5,855 nt of DNA from Planctomycetaceae bacterium. Its GTDB lineage: Bacteria; Planctomycetota; Planctomycetia; Planctomycetales; Planctomycetaceae. A program made the translations under genes and the position numbers. The DNA is taken from assembly GCA_020426085.1 (NCBI GenBank), contig JAGQQP010000292.1, forward strand, positions 1-5,855, read 5' to 3'. The notes beneath the pieces were generated by a model. It made no database searches, was not told where the DNA came from, and saw nothing but the letters and a program-made list of their open reading frames with translations. Positions 1-5,696 of this stretch are shown here, in pieces (position 1 is the stretch's first letter; each line of letters starts with the position of its first letter).

Positions 1-3000
1 TGAACTTTATTTCTAGAAACTTTACTGCTTCAATGATTGATCTGATTGGAGTAGCAGTGGGAAATATTGTGTCTCACGAAGCAGGACACACTTTCGGTCT
101 ATTTCATACTAATAACGCGAATTCATCCATTCAATTGATTGATATGGGAGGGACCGGCATAGCTGATTTTGCCGGCGTGGGTAATGACGGGTTCTTTGGT
201 ACGGGTGACGATGTTAACGTGGTATTTGGGACCGATTTCCTGACCTCAATCTTCTCAGGTTCCCAGGACAGTATTAATACTCTGGCATTTGGCCTGTCTA
301 CCGCTGCTAATTTCGGTCTGGATTTTGGGGATGCCCCTGATGATTACCCGACATTGCTGGGCAACCCGGCGAACTCTACTGAAGGTGGTGCCCGTCACAG
401 CCTCGAAGGGAACCTCACTCTGGGAAGCCTCATTGACTACGAACCTGACGGTCAGCCGAGTCTTGACGCACTCGGTGACGGACTCGACGATGACGGTGTG
501 TCCTTCCTGGATCATGATGGTAATGAAACCACAAGCATTGCTTCCAGCGATGCGTTCGGGACGATCGAAGTCTATGCATCAGGAGAAGGTTACCTGCAGG
601 GCTGGATCGACTTCAATCGTGACGGCGTCTGGGATGACAGCGAACAGATCGTTACAGATTACTACGTGACCGCAGGTACAAATGCCATTCCCCAGTTTGC
701 GATTCCCACCGGAACCGAATTTGTCATTGGTGATACGTATGCCCGTTTCCGCTTGAGTACACAGGCCGGACTGGGTGTGACCGGACTGGCACCGGACGGG
801 GAAGTCGAAGATTACAAGATTACTTTGACTGAAACTCGTAACGGTGAAATCTTCTTTGAAGCCGACGAGTATAAAGAGGGAGGTCTGGTAAAAGATTACG
901 AATCGGGTGATCTGATTAAAATTATCGTAATAGACGGTGACCTCTACGGTAACAGCACAATCAATGTCACGGTCACATCCAGTGGTGGAGATCTGGAAAC
1001 CGTAGTTCTAACCGAAACTGGATATGGCAGATTCGAGGGAACAATTCAATCATCGCCGGGAACACTGGTAACCGGAAATGGTGTACTTGAAATCGTCTTT
1101 GGTGAAACGATAACGGCTTCTTACGAAGACGACGACACAGGAGAAGGCCAGCCCGGTAACTATCTGGGTGAATTTGTCCCTGCCGGATTATTGAATAGTC
1201 CTCGCGACCTGGTCTTTGGCCCGAATGGGAATCTGTATGTCAGCAATGGATTTGAAACCTCAGGCGGTGCAGACCATACTGTCGAACGCTTTAATGGCCT
1301 GACAGGTGAACCGGAGGGCTCCTTTGTCATTCCAGGTTCTGGTGGTATCAAAGTTCCCAACGGCATGGCATTCGGCCCGGATGGCAACCTGTATGTCGCC
1401 AGTACTGGCACTGGTGAAATCTTGCGGTATGATGGTCAGACAGGTGCCCTTATTCCAGGGGTATTTGCATCAGTGGGCAATCAACCGCGCTTCATTACAT
1501 TTGGCCCTGATGGCAACCTGTATGTCGGCACAACCGGGTTACAAAAACGAGTTTATCAAATTGACTTTGCAACAGGTGCCGCCAGCATCTTTGTTGACGC
1601 CATCGAGCTTAATGGCGATGCCCCCTATGGTCTGGCATTTGATGCGGACGGAAACCTGTTTGTTGCCAGCTTCGGTAACAATGAAATTCTGAAATTTGAT
1701 TCCAATGGGATAGAAGTACCAAACGGACCATTTATCTCTGCCGGTACAGGTGGACTGAGTAGTCCACGCGGGTTGACCATCCGGGATGGAATACTTTATG
1801 TTGCCAATGGGGCCACCGAAAGCATCCTGCGTTTTGATACTGTCACGGGTAATCTGGTTGACAGTGGCAGCTACACTTACGGGGCCACAATTGAACTACC
1901 CTACGGGGTCACCTTTGGTCCGGATAATAATCTGTATGTTGTCGACTCCGACCTGGGAACCGTCTTGAGATTTGCAGGTCCAGACGGAACAGAAACTCCG
2001 GAAACCAAAACTTCAACTGCAAATGTTGTTGCCCAGTTTGTTGATTTTGGTGATGCCCCTCCTTCTTTCCCGAACGATATTGGTGACCCGGACGGTGAAG
2101 GAGCAAAACATGCCATTAACGCGAACGGACTGCACCTGGGTGCCAACGTGTCTGACGAAACAAATGGTAAGGAATCAGTTAATGCGAACCTGGACAACTT
2201 CGACGACGGAATCCTGTTGAACCCGATTATTGCCGGTGATAATGCTTCTACCGTTACGATTATTTCCTCAGGCAGCGGTTATATTGATGCCTGGATGGAC
2301 TTTAATGGAGACGGTGACTGGGATGATCCTAATGAAAAAATCCTGAGCAGCCGGGCTGTGGTCGCTGGTGTGAATTCCGTTTCTTTCGTCGTTCCGCCGA
2401 ATGTGTACGTAGGAAATATTGCCGCCCGCTTCCGTTTGAGTTCGGCAGGCGGGTTATCAACAACGGGTAACGCAGCCGATGGGGAAGTCGAAGATTACCT
2501 GGTCTCCGTGCTGCCTCAAGGCACAATTAGTCTGCTGCCCAACGACCCCAATCGTCCGGGACAGACGGCTCTGTTCATTACAGGTACTCAGGGCAATGAT
2601 AATATCTTCCTCTCCCAGACTTCTGGAACCAATATCATTATGGTCCGGATCAATGGCGTCGTTCTTGGTGAATACACACCCACAGGAGGCGTGTATATCT
2701 GGGGTCTGGCTGGAAATGACACCATCATTGTCGACGACACCTTCTATAACCGGGAAACCATGATCTTCGGTGGTAAGGGGAATGACTTCCTGCAGGGCGG
2801 TAGAGGAAATGATGTTCTGATCGGTGGCGACGGAAATGACACCCTGGAAGGTGGTCCTGACGGGTTCGATATTTTGATCGGCGGTACAGGTTCCGACTAT
2901 ATCCGTGGTCATAACGAACAGCTTTACACAAACTACGGCTCGAATGGCGACATACTGATTGGTGGTTCTACTGTTTACGATAACGGTATCACTCAGTTGT

Positions 3001-3239
3001 TTGCGATTTACCAGGAATGGATCTCGGCTGATCCGTTCGGTGACCGTGTCGACAGTATTCGTACTCGTGTGCAAAACACTGCGGCTGGCATAAATAACGT
3101 CAGACTTGACAGTACAACCGTCTTTGACGACGGCGATCTCGATCAGCTGTACGGTGCTGTTGCCCGTGGCGATGACTGGTTCCTGCTGGATCTGGGACTG
3201 GACATCAACAACGCAGGCGGCAACGATATTCGTGAATAA
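1..3239 (+). CDS. Large secreted metzincin protease / GEVED / beta-propeller / RTX protein, 5' end missing
   Basis: The frame is open from base 3 with no stop, so the gene starts outside the window and the ATG at 33 is internal. Residues are counted from that ATG (1068 aa to the TAA at 3237). HEAGHTFGLFH at 15-25 is a metzincin zinc site with three His ligands and the catalytic Glu16; Met38 may be the Met-turn. Next come GEVED domain 1 (about 97-266), an Ig-like beta domain (about 270-380), six NHL-like propeller blades (about 387-649), GEVED domain 2 (about 671-826), RTX nonapeptides (913-958) and a C-terminal module (about 975-1057) with EW995-996, FDDG1031-1034 and DWF1048-1050, a pattern I recall from the ends of large planctomycete surface proteins. 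It is probably exported, calcium-stabilised, and proteolytic or adhesive at the cell surface. The signal peptide and most of the protease domain are not visible. A terminator follows the stop. Substrate is unknown. The protease assignment rests on the motif only. Confidence 0.9.
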   Translation, partial: NFISRNFTASMIDLIGVAVGNIVSHEAGHTFGLFHTNNANSSIQLIDMGGTGIADFAGVGNDGFFGTGDDVNVVFGTDFLTSIFSGSQDSINTLAFGLSTAANFGLDFGDAPDDYPTLLGNPANSTEGGARHSLEGNLTLGSLIDYEPDGQPSLDALGDGLDDDGVSFLDHDGNETTSIASSDAFGTIEVYASGEGYLQGWIDFNRDGVWDDSEQIVTDYYVTAGTNAIPQFAIPTGTEFVIGDTYARFRLSTQAGLGVTGLAPDGEVEDYKITLTETRNGEIFFEADEYKEGGLVKDYESGDLIKIIVIDGDLYGNSTINVTVTSSGGDLETVVLTETGYGRFEGTIQSSPGTLVTGNGVLEIVFGETITASYEDDDTGEGQPGNYLGEFVPAGLLNSPRDLVFGPNGNLYVSNGFETSGGADHTVERFNGLTGEPEGSFVIPGSGGIKVPNGMAFGPDGNLYVASTGTGEILRYDGQTGALIPGVFASVGNQPRFITFGPDGNLYVGTTGLQKRVYQIDFATGAASIFVDAIELNGDAPYGLAFDADGNLFVASFGNNEILKFDSNGIEVPNGPFISAGTGGLSSPRGLTIRDGILYVANGATESILRFDTVTGNLVDSGSYTYGATIELPYGVTFGPDNNLYVVDSDLGTVLRFAGPDGTETPETKTSTANVVAQFVDFGDAPPSFPNDIGDPDGEGAKHAINANGLHLGANVSDETNGKESVNANLDNFDDGILLNPIIAGDNASTVTIISSGSGYIDAWMDFNGDGDWDDPNEKILSSRAVVAGVNSVSFVVPPNVYVGNIAARFRLSSAGGLSTTGNAADGEVEDYLVSVLPQGTISLLPNDPNRPGQTALFITGTQGNDNIFLSQTSGTNIIMVRINGVVLGEYTPTGGVYIWGLAGNDTIIVDDTFYNRETMIFGGKGNDFLQGGRGNDVLIGGDGNDTLEGGPDGFDILIGGTGSDYIRGHNEQLYTNYGSNGDILIGGSTVYDNGITQLFAIYQEWISADPFGDRVDSIRTRVQNTAAGINNVRLDSTTVFDDGDLDQLYGAVARGDDWFLLDLGLDINNAGGNDIRE
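75..107 (+). other. Metzincin zinc-binding motif HExxHxxGxxH
   Basis: The codons spell HEAGHTFGLFH. His15, His19 and His25 would bind zinc, Glu16 would be the general base, and Gly22 allows the turn between the helix and the third ligand. A Met 13 residues after the last His (Met38, in LIDMGG) could be the Met-turn; this short spacing is closer to matrixins than to serralysins. The usual Tyr after the Met-turn is absent, so activity is likely but not certain. Confidence 0.85.
321..830 (+). other. GEVED domain, copy 1
   Basis: The segment starts with DFGDAP (residues 97-102) and ends with DGEVEDY (255-261), the two signatures of the GEVED domain found in many bacterial secreted proteins. Within it, residues 193-204 read DFNRDGVWDDSE, which fits an EF-hand-type calcium loop (acidic or Asn at positions 1, 3 and 5, Gly at 6, Glu at 12). 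Calcium binding is inferred from that pattern. Confidence 0.85.
840..1172 (+). other. Ig-like beta-sandwich domain
   Basis: Residues about 270-380 have alternating hydrophobic strands, an early YESGD followed by IKIIVIDGDL, then VTVTSSGGDLETVVLTETG, a FEGTI segment, and a closing ITASYEDDD. This resembles beta-sandwich modules repeated in bacterial surface proteins. I do not assign a named family. It lies between GEVED copy 1 and the propeller. Confidence 0.5.
1191..1979 (+). repeat. Six NHL/SMP-30-like beta-propeller repeats
   Basis: Six protein repeats begin near residues 387, 441, 483, 530, 575 and 620, each with the form P-x-G-hydrophobic-x-F-G-P-D-G-N-L-Y-V followed by a variable loop and often I-L-R-F-D. 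Spacing is about 42-54 residues, usual for NHL-type blades. Six units are enough for a closed six-bladed propeller. Blades 2 and 3 share 19 identical bases (1380-1398 and 1509-1527). Such propellers bind ligands or partner proteins; the partner here is unknown. Confidence 0.85.
2043..2510 (+). other. GEVED domain, copy 2
   Basis: It opens with DFGDAP (residues 671-676) and closes with DGEVEDY (816-822), matching copy 1 in order and length. The loop at 756-766 reads DFNGDGDWDDP, like the calcium-type loop in copy 1 but with Asn at position 12 and Glu at 13. The 18 bases encoding GEVEDY are identical in both copies (798-815 and 2481-2498), while most of the rest differs. Confidence 0.85.
2769..2906 (+). 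repeat. RTX calcium-binding nonapeptide repeats
   Basis: Residues 913-958 form five consecutive units of the GGxGxDxUx type: GGKGNDFLQ, GGRGNDVLI, GGDGNDTLE, a ten-residue GGPDGFDILI, and GGTGSDYIR. Degenerate units occur before (GTQGNDNI near 851, GLAGNDTI near 890) and after (NGDILIGG at 971-978). Such repeats fold into a parallel beta-roll on binding calcium, typically outside the cell. No type I secretion genes are visible here. Confidence 0.9.
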
Positions 3240-3280
3240 TTTCACGTAACCGTAACCGACTCATTGCAGCACCAAAACTA

Positions 3281-3317
3281 ACAGCCTCTCTGATTATTTC
3301 AGGAGGCTGTTTTTTTT
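3281..3317 (+). terminator. Rho-independent terminator of the large plus-strand gene
   Basis: An 8-bp perfect stem, ACAGCCTC (3281-3288) with GAGGCTGT (3303-3310), can extend by four inner pairs (3290-3293 with 3299-3302) past one bulged base, leaving a 5-base loop. A run of T from 3310 to 3317 follows. It begins 41 bases after the stop codon. Read on the minus strand the same stem is followed by only a short TAGTTTT, so it may also weakly end transcription of the convergent dus gene. Confidence 0.9.
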
Positions 3318-3331
3318 ATTAACAGTTCCAA

Positions 3332-4399
3332 TTACCAGCGTTCTACCGGGCCATTGGGTGTCTTGATCAAAGCAGTCGGAATCGACGATCCCCGCTCGCC
3401 GTGTCGCCTGTGAATCTGTTCGACGATTTCCTGAAATTCCTCGTTTGACTCCAGTCTTCGCAACCGATCCTCCAGATCTTCCGGGATTCCCAGGCGGGCA
3501 CCATACCAGGCTGCAAACTTGCGGATCAAACGACAACCATACAGCTCATGCTGCTCAAACATCAAAGTAAAATGACGTTCCAGAAACTGGATCTGTTCTT
3601 CCCTGGTCGGTTCCGTTACCGGTTCCTCGCAGACGGCCTGAGAAAGCTTGCGAAAGATCCACGGGTCGAGCATCGCCCCGCGACCGATGGAGACGGCTTC
3701 ACAGCCGGTCTGCTGTCGCATCTGAAAAGCATCTTCGACCGTACAGACATCACCGTTACCGATGACAGGGATCTGCTGAACGGCTTCAACGGTCTGCCTG
3801 ATCCCCTCCAGATCCACGGTCCCCCCAAATCCCTGACTGCGGGTGCGGCCGTGAACCGTAATTGCCGCCACGCCTGCCTGCTCGAATTCCTTAGCGAGCA
3901 GCGGTGCAGTAATCGAATCCCGATCCCAGCCCAATCGCATCTTGACCGTGACAGGGATGGAAACGGCATCGACCACATCCGCAACCATCTGGCAGGCAGC
4001 ATCCGGGGCGCACATGATGCGGGCTCCCCCTCCATTGCCGTTAATCTTGGCCATGGGACAACCCATATTGAGATCGACGGCAGAGTAACCATGCTGTTCC
4101 AGCCAGCGAGCCGCGGCGACCAGTTCAGCTGTGACGCCTCCGAAGATCTGAATCGTCAAAGGTCGGTCGGCGGGAGAAGTCGTCAACAGCGCCTTCGATT
4201 TGCGACTGCCCGAGAGCAGATGTGAAGCAAGCACCAGATCCGTCGTGCAGAGACCAACGCCCCCCAGTTCGCGAATGGCAACCCGAAAGGCATGCTGCGT
4301 ATATCCAGCCAGCGGCGAAAGAAAATAACGTGAAGCAAGAACCCGATCTCCAATCTGAATTTCCGGGGCTTCCGTGGTACTCCACTGAATCATGGTCAT
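3332..4399 (-). CDS. dusB: tRNA-dihydrouridine synthase, DusB type
   Basis: This 355-aa protein is an FMN-dependent enzyme that reduces uridine to dihydrouridine in tRNA using NADPH. Visible family motifs along the TIM barrel are SPLAGYTQHAFR (28-39), TIQIFGG (82-88), DLNMGCP (109-115) with the expected catalytic Cys114, VKMRLGW (152-158) with Lys153, TVHGRTR (181-187) with His183, and the phosphate-binding IGNGDV (213-218) and IGRGAM (238-243). The C-terminal helical domain follows. It is slightly longer than the usual 320-330 aa. Oddities: the N-terminal motif has YTQ where most members have a V/I-T-D, and NGNGGG follows the catalytic loop. Two ATGs lie at 4399 and 4393, neither with a clear Shine-Dalgarno, so the start is uncertain by two codons. 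It is the last gene of the minus-strand cluster, 22 bases after maf. The Dus assignment is firm; the DusB subgroup and its target uridine are inferred. Confidence 0.93.
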   Translation of the reverse strand: MTMIQWSTTEAPEIQIGDRVLASRYFLSPLAGYTQHAFRVAIRELGGVGLCTTDLVLASHLLSGSRKSKALLTTSPADRPLTIQIFGGVTAELVAAARWLEQHGYSAVDLNMGCPMAKINGNGGGARIMCAPDAACQMVADVVDAVSIPVTVKMRLGWDRDSITAPLLAKEFEQAGVAAITVHGRTRSQGFGGTVDLEGIRQTVEAVQQIPVIGNGDVCTVEDAFQMRQQTGCEAVSIGRGAMLDPWIFRKLSQAVCEEPVTEPTREEQIQFLERHFTLMFEQHELYGCRLIRKFAAWYGARLGIPEDLEDRLRRLESNEEFQEIVEQIHRRHGERGSSIPTALIKTPNGPVERW

Positions 4400-4421
4400 A
4401 ATCAGTTTTCGAATTCGTGAG

Positions 4422-5063
4422 CTATACGACTTGTGAACGTTTCAACATTTCGAACACAGTTTCCAGAGGCAATCCTACAACATTCGACAGGCTGCCTTCA
4501 ATGTGGTTCACAAAAATACTCCCGGCTCCCTGAATCGCATATCCCCCGGCCTTGCCGCACGACTCCTGTGTGGAGAGATACCAGTCCAGCCGCTCACGTA
4601 CATATGTCTGATCATGAAAGGTCACCCGGGTCTCTGCAGTCTGTACCATGACCCGTTGATTGACTCTCAGGCAGACCCCCGTCAGTACCTGATGCGTGCT
4701 CCCGGCGTAGTCATTCAGGAACCACTCCCGCACAGTCTCCTGCCAGTCAGGAGTTTCAGGAGGTTGTCCTACCACGACCAGCCCCACTGACTCCCGTTCG
4801 ACAACAACGATTGTATCTGCCGTTAAGATTGGAATTGAATCATCCCCGGTGCTCTGTATCTGCTGAAATACACCCTCATTCTTGGCAGTGCAGATTGAAA
4901 TCAGCTGCTGCTGGATCGCATCCAGGTCATGCAGGAGTTCAAATCCTGGTTCCTCCGGATCGGCAGGTGGAATCACTTCGATCTGAGTTTCTGGCAGAAG
5001 CTGCGCAAGCAGTTCGTTTCGGCGCGGTGAACGGGAACCCAGAATGATGCGAGGCAAAATCAT
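4422..5063 (-). CDS. maf: Maf-family nucleoside triphosphate pyrophosphatase (YhdE-like)
   Basis: This 213-aa protein belongs to the Maf/HAM1-type pyrophosphatases, cytoplasmic enzymes that hydrolyse nucleoside triphosphates (dTTP, UTP or modified forms) to monophosphates and pyrophosphate. Motifs present are LGSRSPRRNELL (8-19, substrate phosphate binding), TADTIV (81-86) with the catalytic Asp83, HQVLTGV (124-130), GKAGGYAIQG (170-179) and EGSLSNVVGLPL (189-200). The KAGxYxIQG form fits the YhdE (dTTP/UTP) branch more than the YceF (m7GTP) branch. Length is slightly above the usual 190-200 aa because of a longer stretch around residues 85-120, where the usual GKP is GQP. The ATG start puts LPRIILGSRSPRR at the expected place; only a weak purine run precedes it. 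It lies 23 bases after the zinc-ribbon gene's stop codon and 22 before dus. Exact substrate is not readable from sequence. Confidence 0.92.
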   Translation of the reverse strand: MILPRIILGSRSPRRNELLAQLLPETQIEVIPPADPEEPGFELLHDLDAIQQQLISICTAKNEGVFQQIQSTGDDSIPILTADTIVVVERESVGLVVVGQPPETPDWQETVREWFLNDYAGSTHQVLTGVCLRVNQRVMVQTAETRVTFHDQTYVRERLDWYLSTQESCGKAGGYAIQGAGSIFVNHIEGSLSNVVGLPLETVFEMLKRSQVV

Positions 5064-5086
5064 ACAGCTGTTTCTTTTGATTCAGA

Positions 5087-5335
5087 TTAAAAAAGAAAGA
5101 TGAGGGCAATAATGGTCGCGATGACACCCACGATTCCCAGCGAGACCCACCAGCGGGGACGCTCGCTGAAAGGATGAGTGTCCACGCTGATATATTCTCC
5201 ACAGACGGGACAGGCAGGCGCTTCTTCATACACGTCTGTTCCACAGTTGGGGCAGACGATGGTTGATGTCTCCTCATCAAAATCCGACTCGTCCGGGTAA
5301 TCGGCATCATATTCTGATTCCCAGTCGTCATCCAC
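5087..5335 (-). CDS. Small acidic zinc-ribbon protein with C-terminal membrane helix
   Basis: With the GTG at 5335 as start, the protein has 82 aa: an acidic N-terminus rich in Asp/Glu, a zinc ribbon with two CPxCG knuckles (CPNCG and CPVCG, 14 residues apart), a short linker with SERPRWW, and about 20 hydrophobic residues to the C-terminus that form one membrane helix. The ribbon would face the cytoplasm if the protein is tail-anchored; this is inferred. The start is chosen because AAGGAG lies at 5342-5347, six bases upstream, an almost ideal Shine-Dalgarno. The longer reading from a TTG at 5368 gives 93 aa but has poor ribosome-site spacing. It is the first gene of the zinc ribbon-maf-dus cluster. 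Similar small CPxCG membrane proteins occur in planctomycetes without known function. It could help with metal sensing or protein quality control, but nothing here shows that. Confidence 0.82.
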   Translation of the reverse strand: MDDDWESEYDADYPDESDFDEETSTIVCPNCGTDVYEEAPACPVCGEYISVDTHPFSERPRWWVSLGIVGVIATIIALIFLF

Positions 5336-5341
5336 GCCCTG

Positions 5342-5347
5342 CTCCTT
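5342..5347 (-). promoter_or_regulatory. Shine-Dalgarno AAGGAG for the zinc-ribbon gene
   Basis: The minus strand reads AAGGAG, six bases (CAGGGC), then GTG. Complementarity to the 16S rRNA 3' end and the spacing are near optimal, and this decides the start codon in favour of GTG at 5335. Confidence 0.75.
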
Positions 5348-5408
5348 CACGATGGTATTAACTGTCAAATCCTGAGAGTAATGTTCAGTAAACTAAACGA
5401 GTTGAACC

Positions 5409-5438
5409 ATTAAAAAATCTGTGCTGAGTTCATGTCGC
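5409..5438 (-). promoter_or_regulatory. Possible weak promoter for the zinc ribbon-maf-dus cluster
   Basis: On the minus strand GCGACA (5433-5438, four of six matches to the -35 consensus) and TTTAAT (5409-5414, five of six to the -10 consensus) are 18 bases apart. This would give a leader of roughly 65-70 bases before the GTG. The match is weak, and planctomycete promoters are not well defined, so it is only a candidate. Confidence 0.25.
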
Positions 5439-5556
5439 GAGAATTACACAATCAAATTGAAAAAAGTGAAATTTGCTGCGTGAGATTCGCTCCATTTTCG
5501 GTATTCAACACTGAAGCGTCAGTCTGCAGGGTTGAAATCAGTTCTGCCAGCCGCTT

Positions 5557-5629
5557 CCCGCGTCTTTCATATCGGTACTTATAGATATCGACCCCACGAA
5601 AGAGTACCAGAAACCCCGCAGTCTTTCAT
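5557..5629. repeat. Short imperfect direct repeat upstream of the DUF1559 gene
   Basis: CCCGCGTCTTTCAT (5557-5570) recurs as CCCGCAGTCTTTCAT (5615-5629), differing by one inserted A, about 58 bases apart. It could be a pair of regulator-binding sites, a remnant of local duplication, or chance. Confidence 0.4.
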
Positions 5630-5696
5630 CTTGCAGGCATCAGTGTCTGCATTCTATTTCAATACGTTTCACAATTTTAACGACTGGAGAGTCAAG

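Larger units (their letters stand above)
5336..5696. other. Divergent intergenic region between the zinc-ribbon and DUF1559 genes
   Basis: About 360 bases without a supported gene. It must hold the start signals for both flanking genes. Seen here: the weak minus-strand promoter candidate near 5409-5438, a small inverted repeat ACTGA-AGCG-TCAGT (5510-5523), a wide inverted repeat GGTACT/AGTACC (5574-5579 and 5603-5608), and an imperfect direct repeat at 5557-5570 and 5615-5629. No convincing plus-strand sigma-70 promoter was found. A 50-codon plus-strand reading frame at 5432-5584 lacks support. Confidence 0.6.

Noticed and set aside
1160..1411. Minus-strand open frame across the propeller repeats
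   Set aside because: It is a shadow of the repeated coding sequence on the plus strand, with no domain of its own.
2457..3245. A 262-codon open frame on the minus strand, antisense to GEVED copy 2 and the RTX region
   Set aside because: It mirrors a strongly supported plus-strand gene, has no recognisable domain, and its Val/Thr-rich product follows from the Gly/Asp-rich repeats on the other strand.
3548..4225. A 225-codon open frame on the plus strand
   Set aside because: It lies entirely antisense to the clear dus gene, shows no family motif, and has no ribosome site.
5363..5368. A perfect TTGACA on the minus strand, like a -35 box
   Set aside because: No -10-like hexamer follows at 16-18 bases, and a start point there would fall inside the zinc-ribbon coding region after its ribosome site.
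5432..5584. A 50-codon plus-strand open frame in the divergent intergenic region
   Set aside because: It has no clear Shine-Dalgarno, no recognisable motif, and overlaps the likely promoter region of the minus-strand cluster. Conservation of the frame in relatives would be needed to accept it.
5574..5608. Wide inverted repeat GGTACT/AGTACC as a possible operator or hairpin
   Set aside because: Only six pairs with a 23-base gap and no T run; this can easily arise by chance.
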